A stretch of 64,000 nucleotides of DNA from Sphingobium abikonense NBRC 16140. Its GTDB lineage: Bacteria; Pseudomonadota; Alphaproteobacteria; Sphingomonadales; Sphingomonadaceae. The position numbers and the translations under genes are program-made. How positions within the stretch are numbered: the first letter of the stretch is position 1; each line of letters opens with the position of its first letter. Where the stretch lies: contig NZ_BCYT01000016.1 of NCBI RefSeq assembly GCF_001598335.1, forward strand, positions 1 to 64,000. Reading direction: 5' to 3'. A model generated the notes under the pieces. It was not told the DNA's origin. It saw only the letters and a list, made by a program, of their open reading frames with translations, and did no database searches. Of the stretch, positions 52,261-61,617 are shown one piece after another.

Positions 52261-52279
52261 TTTCCGTAAAAACAGAAAT
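52261..52279. promoter_or_regulatory. Operator 2, TTTCCGTAAAAACAGAAAT
   Basis: The same dyad as operator 1, one base different, overlapping the ribosome-site region of the regulator gene. The right flank continues AACGGAATT, the inverse of AATTCCGTT next to operator 1. Confidence 0.65.
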
Positions 52280-52444
52280 AACGGAATTGACGGATCCGCT
52301 CAAGGAAAATCTTTTTGCCTGTTGAGTTCGCTCTCCGGATCGCGGAGCGTAACCAGCCGTGACAAATCGGTTCGCATCGGCAACAAATGCCGGCCTGCCG
52401 CGTTCGCCTATGATATTTGCTTTTCTGCCCTTGGAGACTTGCTC

Positions 52445-52990
52445 ATGAAATTCCTGCCTGTCCTGCTCGCCCTGCCACTGGGCGCCGCCCTGTCCGCCTG
52501 CGCCACGACAGCCACCGACGCCGCGATGCCCGCCGAAGCGCCGATGGCCAGCACGAAGCTCATGGCCGCCGACGGCAGCGCGCGCGGCACAGCGACCGTG
52601 ACCGAAGCGGCCGACGGGCTGCACGTCCTCGTTAAGGCGCAGGGGCTGACGCCGGGCATGCACGCTGTGCATATCCACACCACCGGCATGTGCACGCCGC
52701 CCGATTTCACCAGCGCCGGTGGTCACTGGAACCCGACCAATCGCCAGCATGGCTCGGAAAATCCCGCTGGCAAGCATATGGGCGACATGCCCAACATGAT
52801 GGCGGGATCGGACGGCATGGGCGAACTGGAATATGTCGTGCCCGGCGGCATGATTTCGACCGGCTCCATGCCCTTGCTGGACAGCGATGGCGCGGCGGTG
52901 GTCATCCATGCGCAGGCGGACGATAACAAGAGCGATCCGGCCGGCAATGCCGGCGGTCGCGTAGCGTGCGGTGTGCTCAAGGCCGGCTGA
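52445..52990 (+). CDS. sodC: Copper/zinc superoxide dismutase, lipoprotein
   Basis: A 181-residue periplasmic SOD. A signal peptide ends in the lipobox LSAC (C19), so it is probably lipid-anchored. The metal ligands are present: HIH in AVHIHTTGMC, the bridging and zinc histidines in GGHWNPTNRQHG and KHMGD, the zinc aspartate in that segment, and the last histidine in VVIHAQADD. The disulfide cysteines are C in TGMC and VACG. It starts at ATG 52445. It is divergent from the GbsR gene, with 192 bases between. Confidence 0.92.
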   Translation: MKFLPVLLALPLGAALSACATTATDAAMPAEAPMASTKLMAADGSARGTATVTEAADGLHVLVKAQGLTPGMHAVHIHTTGMCTPPDFTSAGGHWNPTNRQHGSENPAGKHMGDMPNMMAGSDGMGELEYVVPGGMISTGSMPLLDSDGAAVVIHAQADDNKSDPAGNAGGRVACGVLKAG

Positions 52991-53005
52991 TGCCGCATAT
53001 TCGCG

Positions 53006-53563
53006 TCAGATGGCGGGGGACAGGCTCCCGCCATCGGCGCGATAGTCTGCTACCGCCTCATATCGCGCGCCGTCATGGCCAAGGCGGCTTTCGAACAGGG
53101 TGAAGCCATCGACGCGGAAGGACGGGCCGGCGAGGCCGGCGTGAACCGCCAGGAACGCATCGACCAAGGCTCCACCACGTCCAAAGCGCGCCAGCGTCAC
53201 ATGCGGCAGATAGGCGCGACCCTCGGGCGGCAGGCCCGCGTGCACGCAGGCGCGATCGACCTTGCGGTGCAACTGCGCCAAGGCGTCGCGCGGCTGCACG
53301 CCCGTCCATAACGTATCCACAACGCCCCTGCGGTCGAAACTGCCCACCCCCTCGATCCGCACGTCGAAGGGCGTGAAGCGGATGCCGCCCAGCAGGTCTG
53401 CTATGTCGTTGGCCCGGTGGCGGTCGACATCGCCGATGAAACGCAGCGTCAGATGCAATTGTTCGTCATCCTGCCATCGCGCGCCTTCCACGCCGCCGGC
53501 CAGCGACAGGAGCGCGGACCGGACCGGGGCAGGGGGACGGATGGCGACGAACAGGCGGTGCAT
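53006..53563 (-). CDS. thpR: RNA 2',3'-cyclic phosphodiesterase (2H family)
   Basis: A 185-residue 2H phosphoesterase with both HxTx motifs, HLTL (H37) and HVTL (H121), and the initial HRLFVAIRPP. It opens 2',3'-cyclic phosphates at RNA ends. ATG 53563 is used; an earlier ATG (in-frame, 53584) would add seven residues. Convergent to sodC with 15 bases between stops. Confidence 0.92.
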   Translation of the reverse strand: MHRLFVAIRPPAPVRSALLSLAGGVEGARWQDDEQLHLTLRFIGDVDRHRANDIADLLGGIRFTPFDVRIEGVGSFDRRGVVDTLWTGVQPRDALAQLHRKVDRACVHAGLPPEGRAYLPHVTLARFGRGGALVDAFLAVHAGLAGPSFRVDGFTLFESRLGHDGARYEAVADYRADGGSLSPAI

Positions 53564-53685
53564 GGGTCGACTATAGTCGCGCATTGGCAATGTGCCAGTT
53601 CTGTTCCGGTTTGGCTTGAAGTCGCGGCCATTAGCGCCGATAATGAGGGGACCGGCGACAAGCGCCGGCAAAGGAGATGAATTTC

Positions 53686-54423
53686 ATGGCCAACTGGTCC
53701 GACCCCCGATCCGGCGTTGCGGGTTTTGGCAACGCCACCACCGCACGCGGCGAGGCGTTCGACGCCGGGCTGCGCCGCTATATGCTCTCAGTCTATAATT
53801 ATATGGCGAGCGGCGTGTTGCTGACCGGCATCGTCGCGCTGCTGTTCGCGTCGAGCGGCCTGGCCTATCAGGTGCTCGCCGGGCCGGGCATCCTCAAATA
53901 TGTCATCATGTTCGCCCCGCTGGCGTTCGTGATGGTGCTGAGCTTCGGCATCAACCGGCTGTCCACGGCCACGGCGCAGACGCTCTACTGGGTTTATGCC
54001 GCCGTCATGGGCCTGTCGCTCTCGTCGATCTTCCTGGTCTATACCGGCACGTCGATCGCGCAGACATTCTTCGCGACCGCCGCCGCTTTCGCGGGCCTTA
54101 GCCTCTGGGGCTACACGACCAAGAAGGACCTGTCGGGTTTCGGCACCTTCCTGATCATGGGTGTCGTCGGCCTGCTGGTCGCCAGCCTCATCAACCTGTT
54201 CCTGCGCTCCAGCGCGATGGACCTGGTGATCAGCTTTGTTGGCGTGCTGCTGTTCGCGGGTCTCACCGCTTATGACACGCAGAAGATCAAGAGCATCTAC
54301 GCGCATGTCGCCGGCACGGACATGATGGGCAAGTCGGTCGTTATGGGGGCGCTCAACCTCTATCTCGACTTCATCAACATGTTCCTGTTCCTGCTGCGGT
54401 TCATGGGCGGCAGCCGCGACTGA
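53686..54423 (+). CDS. Bax inhibitor-1/YccA family membrane protein
   Basis: A 245-residue protein with seven membrane segments. Motifs of the BI-1 group are visible: YNYMASGVLLTGIVALLF and the conserved FAGLTAYDTQKIKSIY in the sixth segment, followed by the terminal FINMFLFLLRFMG. BI-1-like proteins leak calcium or protons and interact with FtsH in E. coli relatives. AAGGAG at 53671-53676 is nine bases before ATG 53686, better placed than the alternative ATG 53677 directly after it. Confidence 0.92.
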   Translation: MANWSDPRSGVAGFGNATTARGEAFDAGLRRYMLSVYNYMASGVLLTGIVALLFASSGLAYQVLAGPGILKYVIMFAPLAFVMVLSFGINRLSTATAQTLYWVYAAVMGLSLSSIFLVYTGTSIAQTFFATAAAFAGLSLWGYTTKKDLSGFGTFLIMGVVGLLVASLINLFLRSSAMDLVISFVGVLLFAGLTAYDTQKIKSIYAHVAGTDMMGKSVVMGALNLYLDFINMFLFLLRFMGGSRD

Positions 54424-54447
54424 ACGCAATTTCAGGCAAAGCAGAAA

Positions 54448-54482
54448 GGCCCGGCGGGATGGTTTCCGCCGGGCCTTTTTTT
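54448..54482 (+). terminator. Rho-independent terminator
   Basis: GGCCCGGCGG / CCGCCGGGCC stem, eight-base loop, then TTTTTTT, 24 bases past the BI-1 gene stop. It also lies between two convergent genes. Confidence 0.92.
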
Positions 54483-54498
54483 GGGTGTGGAAACCTGG

Positions 54499-55131
54499 TC
54501 AGCCGCCCTGCTGCATCTTCTCGATAAGGGCGTTGTCGATCTCCTTCTGCCGCTTATAGGCGGGCCGTTCCCGCGACCGCGCTGCATAGGCTTCGAATGC
54601 GGGGCGGGAGGGGATCGACTGAAACGCCAGGCCCCAGTCCACCTGCGCCCCCACATAGACATCGGCCGCGGTGAACTGCTCTCCGCATATCCAGGCGTCG
54701 CCCGATACTGCCATTTCAAGCGTCGCGATCGCGTCATCGAAGCTGCCATATCCCGCCATCTTCTCGCGCCCTTCCGGCACGACGAAGCCCAGCGCCTTGT
54801 TGGTGACGGCGGCCTCGACCGGCCCTGCGGCGAAGAAGAGCCAGCGATAATAGGCGTCGCGCGCTTCCAGCGGCGGTGCGAGACCGGCGGCGGGAAAGGC
54901 GTCGGCCAGATAGGCGCAAATCGCCGCGCATTCCGTCACGACCCGCCCGCCATGCACGATTGCGGGCACCTTGCCCATCGGATTGATCGCGCGGTAATCC
55001 GCGGATTTCATGCCCCCATCGTCATAGCCGAGGAGGATGGTGTCATAGGGTTCGCCCACCTCCTCCAGCATCCAACGGGCAATCTGCCCGCGCGACATGG
55101 GATTGGTGTAAAGGGTCAGGTCCAGGGCCAT
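54499..55131 (-). CDS. Glutathione S-transferase family protein
   Basis: A 210-residue protein (ATG 55131, MALDLTLYTNPMSRGQIARW). The N-terminal thioredoxin-like half includes the SRG start and the NPMGKVPAIVHGG cis-proline segment, with VVTECAAICAYLAD, and the helical C-terminal half includes FTAADVYVGAQVDWGL. It is cytoplasmic; the substrate is unknown. Confidence 0.9.
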   Translation of the reverse strand: MALDLTLYTNPMSRGQIARWMLEEVGEPYDTILLGYDDGGMKSADYRAINPMGKVPAIVHGGRVVTECAAICAYLADAFPAAGLAPPLEARDAYYRWLFFAAGPVEAAVTNKALGFVVPEGREKMAGYGSFDDAIATLEMAVSGDAWICGEQFTAADVYVGAQVDWGLAFQSIPSRPAFEAYAARSRERPAYKRQKEIDNALIEKMQQGG

Positions 55132-55244
55132 ATCGATGCTCCCGTGAATCAAGGAAGCAACAGGATGCCGCTATATGGCGGCGTGCGCCATCCTTTTGCG
55201 TCAACTTAACGACCAAGCCCGGCGGCACGATGACCAGCGGAAAC

Positions 55245-55270
55245 AAAAAAGCCCCGGATCGCTCCGGGGC
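55245..55270 (-). terminator. rpoH terminator
   Basis: On the minus strand GCCCCGGA pairs with TCCGGGGC around a GCGA loop and is followed by TTTTTT, 24 bases past the rpoH stop. Confidence 0.92.
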
Positions 55271-55294
55271 CTTTCCGATAAGATTTCCGTTCGA

Positions 55295-56206
55295 TCAGGC
55301 CGTCGCCAACCGCGCCAGCTTGTCGAGCCGCCCGCCGGCGATGCGCATCATCGCCTTTTGCAGCTTTTCGAACGCGCGCACCTCGATCTGGCGGACGCGC
55401 TCACGGCTGACGCCATAGACCTGGCTGAGTTCCTCCAGCGTCTTGGGCTCCTCGGCCAGCCGGCGTTCGGCCAAGATGTGCTTCTCGCGATCGTTCAGGT
55501 CATCCATGGCCTCGACCAGCATGTCGTGGCGCATGACCTTTTCCTGCTCGTCGGCCACGCGCTCATCCTGCAAGGGATCGGTGTCGGCCAGCCAATCCTG
55601 CCACTGGCCCTCGCCATCCTCGCGCATCGGCACGTTAAGCGACGTGTCGCCACCCATCGCCATGCGACGGTTCATCGAGATGACATCGTCTTCGCTGACG
55701 CCCAGATCGGTCGCGATCTTCGTCACGTCCTCGGGGCGCAGGTCGCCATCCTCGAACGCTTCGATATTGTTCTTCATCCGGCGCAGGTTGAAGAACAGCT
55801 TCTTCTGCGCGGCGGTGGTGCCCATCTTCACCAGGCTCCAGGAGCGCAGGATGAATTCCTGGATCGACGCGCGAATCCACCACATGGCGTAGGTCGCCAA
55901 GCGGAAGCCGCGATCGGCCTCAAACTTCTTCACGCCCTGCATCAGGCCGATATTGCCTTCGCTGATCAACTCGCTGACCGGCAGGCCATAGCCGCGATAG
56001 CCCATGGCGATCTTGGCCACCAAGCGCAGGTGCGAGGTTACAAGCTGCGCGGCCGCCTCAGGATCCTGATGTTCCTGATAGCGTTTCGCGAGCATATATT
56101 CCTGCTCTGGCGTCAACAGCGGAAATTTGCGAATTTCCGACAGATAGCGGTTGAGGCTGGCTTCACCGCCCAGCGCCGGAACCGCGGGGACATTGCTCTT
56201 GGCCAT
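55295..56206 (-). CDS. rpoH: RNA polymerase heat-shock sigma factor RpoH (sigma-32)
   Basis: A 303-residue sigma factor: sigma region 2 with LVAKIAMGYRGYGLPVSELI and ATYAMWWIRASIQEFILRSW, the RpoH box QKKLFFNLRR (about 130-140), and region 4 with TLEELSQVYGVSRERVRQIE. The start is ATG 56206. Its position after rluD, with a 75-base gap, is the usual alphaproteobacterial one. It has a strong terminator. The groESL promoter in this window resembles its target class. Confidence 0.96.
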   Translation of the reverse strand: MAKSNVPAVPALGGEASLNRYLSEIRKFPLLTPEQEYMLAKRYQEHQDPEAAAQLVTSHLRLVAKIAMGYRGYGLPVSELISEGNIGLMQGVKKFEADRGFRLATYAMWWIRASIQEFILRSWSLVKMGTTAAQKKLFFNLRRMKNNIEAFEDGDLRPEDVTKIATDLGVSEDDVISMNRRMAMGGDTSLNVPMREDGEGQWQDWLADTDPLQDERVADEQEKVMRHDMLVEAMDDLNDREKHILAERRLAEEPKTLEELSQVYGVSRERVRQIEVRAFEKLQKAMMRIAGGRLDKLARLATA

Positions 56207-56281
56207 GTCGTCACCTTTCCCTTTCATGCGCGGCGGGACCCAGAAGAGGCGTCACAGGCGCCGTCGCAAACTTGTCGAAAC

Positions 56282-57235
56282 CTATACGTGAAGCGCGCTT
56301 AACAGTTCCTGCATATCGGCAGGAAGTGCACTTTCGAACATAAGCGGTTCGTCCTTCACCGGATGTATGAACCCCAACATTCTGGCGTGCAATGCCTGCC
56401 TTCTGAAACCCAGCGTTTCCAGTATTGATTTGAAACCTTTTCTTTCTCTACCGTAAACCGGGTCGCCGATCAAGGGGTGCCCGATATGCGCCATATGGAC
56501 GCGGACCTGATGCGTGCGGCCGGTTTCCAGCCGACATTCCACCAGCGCCGCGCCGCGCAGCCTGTCCAGCGTGCGATAATGGGTGACGGCATGTTTGCCG
56601 CGTCCTTCCCGATGAACCGCCATCTTCTTTCGATCAGCGTCCGACCGGCCGATCCAGCTGTCCACGGTGCCGACCGGCGGGATGGGGACGCCATAGGTGA
56701 TCGCCGCATAGGCCCGTTGGATGCTGTGATCCTTGAACTGGCGGGCCAGCCCTTCATGCGCCCTGTCCGTCTTGGCCACGACCAGCAGGCCCGACGTATC
56801 CTTGTCGATGCGATGGACGATGCCCGGCCGCGCGACACCACCAATGCCCGACAGCTGTCCCGCGCAATGATGCAGCAGTGCATTGACCAATGTGCCGTCC
56901 AGATTGCCGGCGGCGGGATGGACGACAAGGCCCGCGGGCTTGTCGACGACCAGCAGGTCGGCATCCTCATGCACGATGGTCAGCGGAATATCCTGCGCCA
57001 CCGTATCCAATGGCACGGGCGGGGGCAGGGTGATGGTGAAACGCTGCCCCTCCGACACTTTCATCGACCCGCTGATCTTGCCGGCGGGCGCGGCATGCAC
57101 CTGTCCCTCGCCGATCAGAGCCTTCAGCCGTTCGCGCGACAGGTCGGGCAACAGGTCCGCCAGGGCGCGATCCAGCCGCAGTCCATGCTGCGCCGGGCCG
57201 ATTGTCGCTTCGATGATGGAATCCCCCGGGACCAT
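56282..57235 (-). CDS. rluD: RluA-family 23S rRNA pseudouridine synthase
   Basis: A 317-residue enzyme with an N-terminal S4 RNA-binding domain (about 18-65, GLRLDRALADLLPDLSRERL) and the catalytic aspartate in HRIDKDTSGLLVVAK (D144). The later TGRTHQVRVHMAHIGHPLIG stretch is family-typical. It forms pseudouridine in 23S rRNA helix 69 if orthologous to RluD. The start codon is 17 bases from the divergent JAMM gene's start, so the two promoters must lie in each other's coding regions. Confidence 0.9.
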   Translation of the reverse strand: MVPGDSIIEATIGPAQHGLRLDRALADLLPDLSRERLKALIGEGQVHAAPAGKISGSMKVSEGQRFTITLPPPVPLDTVAQDIPLTIVHEDADLLVVDKPAGLVVHPAAGNLDGTLVNALLHHCAGQLSGIGGVARPGIVHRIDKDTSGLLVVAKTDRAHEGLARQFKDHSIQRAYAAITYGVPIPPVGTVDSWIGRSDADRKKMAVHREGRGKHAVTHYRTLDRLRGAALVECRLETGRTHQVRVHMAHIGHPLIGDPVYGRERKGFKSILETLGFRRQALHARMLGFIHPVKDEPLMFESALPADMQELLSALHV

Positions 57236-57252
57236 TGGCTAGGGAGATAGGC

Positions 57253-57654
57253 ATGAAGGTCGAGATAGCAAGGGGCGTGCTGGGGCAAATCAGGGCCTTA
57301 TGCGCGGCCGATCGCAACGAGGTATGCGGACTGCTGCTGGGCAGCGCGGGGCGCATCGATGCCATAACGCCGGCGGCCAATATTGCGCCCGATCCGTCCC
57401 GGCATTTCGAACTGGATCCGACCGTGCTGATCGCCGCCCATCGCGCCGCGCGGAACGGCGGACCGGCGGTCATCGGCCATTATCATTCGCACCCATCGGG
57501 GGTAGCGGTCCCATCGGCGACGGACGCCGCCTGCGCCGCGCCCGATAATGCTTACTGGCTGATCGTGGCGGGCGACGACGCGCGGTTGTGGATCGCCGGA
57601 CCGGGCGAGGGGGGCGCCGTGCGATTTGCCGAGGCGAAGCTCGACATGAGGTGA
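57253..57654 (+). CDS. JAMM/MPN+ domain metalloprotease-like protein (M67)
   Basis: A 133-residue single-domain protein with the JAMM zinc site intact: E23 in NEVCGLLLG, then H78 and H80 with S and D91 in HYHSHPSGVAVPSATD. Bacterial members of this kind (Mec family) process sulfur-carrier proteins or act on unknown substrates; no ThiS/MoaD-type partner is adjacent. ATG 57253 has AGGGAG at six bases. It is divergent from rluD. Confidence 0.9.
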   Translation: MKVEIARGVLGQIRALCAADRNEVCGLLLGSAGRIDAITPAANIAPDPSRHFELDPTVLIAAHRAARNGGPAVIGHYHSHPSGVAVPSATDAACAAPDNAYWLIVAGDDARLWIAGPGEGGAVRFAEAKLDMR

Positions 57655-57744
57655 CGGAAAGGCGGTGAGTCGGGGTTGCATCGGGGGGCGGGGCGGCGCA
57701 TTAGCCAAGCAGTCCCCTTACAAGCATTGGCGATCCGCATCCGC

Positions 57745-58392
57745 ATGACCAACTCGACCGACAGCATCGAATTTGCCAGCCTCCTGTGTTCGCGCCTGTG
57801 CCACGACCTGCTGAGCCCGGTGGGCGCGCTCAACAACGGGCTGGAACTGATGGCGGACGAAACCGATCCGGCGATGCGCGAACGCTGCCTCGACCTGCTG
57901 GGGGACAGCGCACGGACGTCGGCCAACAAGCTGAAATTCTTCCGCCTGGCCTTCGGTTCTGCCGGCGGCTTTGGCGAGGCTGTCCCGCCGCACGAAGCCA
58001 AGGTCGCGATCGAAGGCATGTTCGCGGGCGCCGGCCGGGTCAAGGTCGGCTGGATGGTCGATGAACAGATGCTGGGCAAGCTGGCGGCCAAGATTCTGCT
58101 CAACCTGGCGCTGATCGCGGGCGACGCGCTGGTGCGCGGCGGGCAGCTCGACATCGGCGCGGAAACGCGGCCGGGCGTCACCGAAATCGTCGTCCGCGCC
58201 GAAGGGCCGAAACTGGTGCTTGATCCCGACCTGCGCGCCGCGCTGGCGGGCACGCTGCCGATCGAGGGACTGGCCTCGCGGACCGCCGCCGCCTGGATGG
58301 TGCGCCAGCTGGTGATGGAGGCCGGCGGCCAGATCGTCCTGTCCCCCGCCGGCGAGCCGACCCTGTTGTTCGGGGCCGTGATACCGGGCTAA
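57745..58392 (+). CDS. chpT: Histidine phosphotransferase ChpT
   Basis: A 215-residue protein resembling ChpT: the DHp-like first helices carry the phospho-accepting histidine in LCHDLLSPVGALNNGLELM (H20), and the C-terminal half is a degenerate HATPase-like domain (TRTAAAWMVR-type segment ASRTAAAWMVRQLVMEAGG). In Caulobacter-type regulation ChpT passes phosphate from CckA to CtrA and CpdR. The ATG 57745 is preceded by a weak ribosome site. The stop overlaps the convergent nitronate monooxygenase stop. Confidence 0.87.
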   Translation: MTNSTDSIEFASLLCSRLCHDLLSPVGALNNGLELMADETDPAMRERCLDLLGDSARTSANKLKFFRLAFGSAGGFGEAVPPHEAKVAIEGMFAGAGRVKVGWMVDEQMLGKLAAKILLNLALIAGDALVRGGQLDIGAETRPGVTEIVVRAEGPKLVLDPDLRAALAGTLPIEGLASRTAAAWMVRQLVMEAGGQIVLSPAGEPTLLFGAVIPG

Positions 58393-59438
58393 GTCGCGGC
58401 CATTTCCGCCGCGATCCACGCCACCAGCTCAGCGGCCGGCATGGCGCGGGCCAGAGGCGCACCCTGGCCCGCCCATTGCGTGCCAAAGCCGGTTTCGCCA
58501 TGCGCCCTGGCCGCCCGGTGCAGCGCCTTGCCCGCATCATAGGCGATCGGATAATCGGGCGGGGCCGTTGCAACCCCTTCACCCCAATCGACAAAGGCGT
58601 TGCGCAGGCAGCGCGCCGCGCGGCCGGAAACAGCGCGGGTCATGACCGTGTCATGGGCGGCCTCGCTGAAGAGCACCGCGCGATAGGCGGCGTCGGCGTC
58701 GCTTTCGGGGCACGCGATGAAGGCCGTGCCCATCTGCGCCGCTACCGCGCCCAGGTCCAGTGCGGCCCTGACGCCGCGACCATCCATGATCCCGCCCGTG
58801 GCAATCACGGGTAGACCGGATTGCTCGACCAGCAACCGGGTGAGGGCCATGGTGCCGAGTTGCGCATCAGGCAAGGCTGGGTCGAACATGCCGCGATGTC
58901 CCCCGGCTTCATACCCCTGCGCCACCAGCAGGTCGATGCCTGCTTTCCGCGCCGCCCGCGCTTCGCGCGCATTCGTCACACTGGCAAGAAGGATGCAGCC
59001 GACCGATTTCAACAAGGTGATTTGCCGGTCATCGGGCAGGCCGAAATGAAAACTGACGACCGCTGGCCGAGCCTCCACCAGCATGGCCAGCATCGCGTCA
59101 TCTTCGGCGAAGCTGCGATAGATGGCGCGCAGGGTAGGTGGCGGGCTGGCATCGAACCGCGAGAACAGGGGCGCCATGGCCGCCAGCCATCGCGCTTCGA
59201 CGTCCGGGCGCTGGATAGCGGGTTGGTGGACGAACAGATTGACGTTGAAGGGGCGGTTGGTGCGTGCGGCCACGGCGTCGATCATGGCCCGGGCTTGGCT
59301 CGCGTCGACGGCGCCTACCGCGATCGAGCCTAAGGCGCCGGCGTTGCTGACGGCCGCCGCCATGTTGGGCGAGGACACACCAGCCATTGGCGCCTGAATG
59401 ATGGGGACGGAAAGGCCGAGCGATGCGAGCGGGTTCAT
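58389..59438 (-). CDS. Nitronate monooxygenase/NPD-type flavoprotein
   Basis: A 349-residue FMN-binding TIM barrel: QAPMAGVSSPNMAAAVSNAG at the start, GYEAGGHRG in the middle (phosphate loop and catalytic His), then IATGGIMDGRGVRAALDLGA and MGTAFIACPES. It oxidises nitronates or related enol substrates, or is an enoyl-ACP-reductase-like relative; the exact substrate is unknown. Convergent with chpT, with overlapping stops. Confidence 0.88.
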   Translation of the reverse strand: MNPLASLGLSVPIIQAPMAGVSSPNMAAAVSNAGALGSIAVGAVDASQARAMIDAVAARTNRPFNVNLFVHQPAIQRPDVEARWLAAMAPLFSRFDASPPPTLRAIYRSFAEDDAMLAMLVEARPAVVSFHFGLPDDRQITLLKSVGCILLASVTNAREARAARKAGIDLLVAQGYEAGGHRGMFDPALPDAQLGTMALTRLLVEQSGLPVIATGGIMDGRGVRAALDLGAVAAQMGTAFIACPESDADAAYRAVLFSEAAHDTVMTRAVSGRAARCLRNAFVDWGEGVATAPPDYPIAYDAGKALHRAARAHGETGFGTQWAGQGAPLARAMPAAELVAWIAAEMAAT

Positions 59439-59485
59439 CGCGCCGATGTGAGGGGGCCGGGCCGACCGGACAAGCGTCGAAACGC

Positions 59486-59517
59486 AAAAAAAAGCCCGAC
59501 CGCTCGCGCGGCCGGGC
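59486..59517 (-). terminator. glnA terminator
   Basis: On the minus strand GCCCGGCCGC / GCGGTCGGGC with a GCGA loop, followed by eight T bases, 26 bases past the glnA stop. Confidence 0.93.
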
Positions 59518-59543
59518 TTCTCTTCACAATGCCTGGGAAAGGA

Positions 59544-60956
59544 TCAGGCGCTGTAATACATGTCGAATTCAACCGGCGACGGCGCCATTTCCCAACGATA
59601 GACTTCGGGCCATTTCAGTTCGATATAGGCTTCGATCTGATCCTTGGTGAAGACGTCGCCCTTGAGCAGGAATTCGTAATCCGCTTCCAGGCTGGTCAGC
59701 GCCTCGCGCAGCGACGCGCAGACGGTCGGAACCTGGCTCAGCTCTTCGGGCGGCAGGTCGTAGAGATTCTTGTCCATCGCGGCGCCCGGATGGATCTTGT
59801 TCTCGATGCCGTCGAGGCCCGCCATCAGCAGCGCGGCGTAGCACAGATAGGGGTTGGCCATCGCGTCGGGGAAGCGGAACTCCACGCGCTTCGCCTTGGC
59901 GCCCGCGCCATAGGGAATGCGGCAGGAGGCCGAACGGTTACGCGCCGAATAGGCGAGCAGCACCGGCGCTTCGAAGCCCGGCACCAGCCGCTTGTAGCTG
60001 TTGGTGGTCGGATTGGTGAAGGCATTAAGCGCCTTGGCATGCTTGATGACGCCGCCGATGAAATAGAGGCAGGTTTCCGAAAGGCCCGCATAGCCGTCGC
60101 CCGCAAACAGCGGCTTGCCGCCTTCCCAGATCGACATATGCGTGTGCATGCCGCTGCCATTGTCCTGCGCGATCGGCTTGGGCATGAAGGTCGCGGTCTT
60201 GCCATAGGCCTGCGCGACCATCTGCACGACATATTTGTAGATCTGCATGCGGTCGGCGGTCTGCACCAGCGTGCCGAAGGTCAGGCCCAGTTCGTGCTGC
60301 GCGGCGGCGACTTCATGGTGATGCTTGTCGCAGGGCAGGCCCATTTCCAGCATAGTGCTGACCATTTCGGCGCGGATGTCGGTGCACGGATCGACCGGCG
60401 CGACCGGGAAATAGCCGCCCTTGGCGCGCGGACGGTGGCCGAGGTTCCCGCCTTCATATTCCTTGCCGGTGTTGGTCGGCAGTTCGATGTCGTCGATCTT
60501 GTAGTAGCTTTGCGAATAGTCGTTTTCGAAGCGCACGTCGTCGAACATGAAGAATTCGGCTTCCGGACCGACATAGACCGTGTCGCCGAACCCGGCCGAC
60601 TTGACGAAGGCTTCGGCGCGCTTGGCGGTCGAGCGGGGATCGCGGCTGTAGAGTTCGCCCGTGTCAGGCTCGACAATGTCGCAGAAGATGATGAGCATCG
60701 GCGTCGCGCTGAACGGATCGACATAGACGGCGTCGAGGTCGGGCTTGAGGATCATGTCCGACTCGTTGATCGCCTTCCACCCCTCGATCGAGGAGCCGTC
60801 GAACATCAGGCCGTCGGTCAGTTCATCCTCGCCAAGCACGCTCGACACCATGGTCAGGTGCTGCCACTTGCCCTTGGGATCGGTGAAGCGGACATCGACC
60901 CATTCGATCTCCTTTTCCTCGATCATCTTCAGGATGTCTTTTGGCGTGTTGGCCAT
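59544..60956 (-). CDS. glnA: Glutamine synthetase type I
   Basis: A 470-residue enzyme making glutamine from glutamate and ammonia, the central nitrogen-assimilation step. The adenylylation tyrosine (about Y399) is in KNLYDLPPE, so it is subject to GlnE control. Active-site motifs: [18 protein letters not shown], the [10 protein letters not shown] ammonia region and the NRSASCRIP stretch. The ATG 60956 follows AGAAGGG; glnB lies 86 bases upstream, with a terminator-like hairpin between. Confidence 0.98.
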   Translation of the reverse strand: MANTPKDILKMIEEKEIEWVDVRFTDPKGKWQHLTMVSSVLGEDELTDGLMFDGSSIEGWKAINESDMILKPDLDAVYVDPFSATPMLIIFCDIVEPDTGELYSRDPRSTAKRAEAFVKSAGFGDTVYVGPEAEFFMFDDVRFENDYSQSYYKIDDIELPTNTGKEYEGGNLGHRPRAKGGYFPVAPVDPCTDIRAEMVSTMLEMGLPCDKHHHEVAAAQHELGLTFGTLVQTADRMQIYKYVVQMVAQAYGKTATFMPKPIAQDNGSGMHTHMSIWEGGKPLFAGDGYAGLSETCLYFIGGVIKHAKALNAFTNPTTNSYKRLVPGFEAPVLLAYSARNRSASCRIPYGAGAKAKRVEFRFPDAMANPYLCYAALLMAGLDGIENKIHPGAAMDKNLYDLPPEELSQVPTVCASLREALTSLEADYEFLLKGDVFTKDQIEAYIELKWPEVYRWEMAPSPVEFDMYYSA

Positions 60957-60977
60957 ATGCGCTTGCCCTTCTTTCAG

Positions 60978-60999
60978 AAAAACCCCCCCGAAGGGGTTT
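60978..60999 (-). terminator. Terminator-like hairpin between glnB and glnA
   Basis: On the minus strand CCCC-TTCG-GGGG is followed by GG and then TTTTT, about 20 bases before the glnA ATG. It may limit read-through from glnB to glnA or mark an mRNA-processing site. Confidence 0.5.
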
Positions 61000-61042
61000 G
61001 TTGATGCCTGGCCGGCCGGCCCCGATGAAACCGGCCGTCTTG

Positions 61043-61510
<468 letters not shown>

Positions 61511-61561
61511 CCGGCGAATCGCTAGGACTGCTTTCGGCGATGCAGCAATCTTTGTCCATAT

Positions 61562-61609
61562 TGCCCGCATTCCGGGCAATATCCTGTCGCCCTGCCCAAA
61601 TAATGGGCA
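61562..61609 (-). promoter_or_regulatory. Paired TGCCC-N7-GGGCA dyads, possible NtrC enhancer
   Basis: Two identical-pattern dyads, TGCCC-N7-GGGCA at 61562-61578 and 61593-61609, have centres 31 bases apart (three helical turns). The first is part of a longer perfect 10-5-10 palindrome (61558-61582). They lie about 75-110 bases upstream of the sigma-54 promoter start, the usual place for NtrC-type activator sites, and the ends resemble the NtrC TGC...GCA pattern. Confidence 0.5.
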
Positions 61610-61617
61610 TCGCTCGA

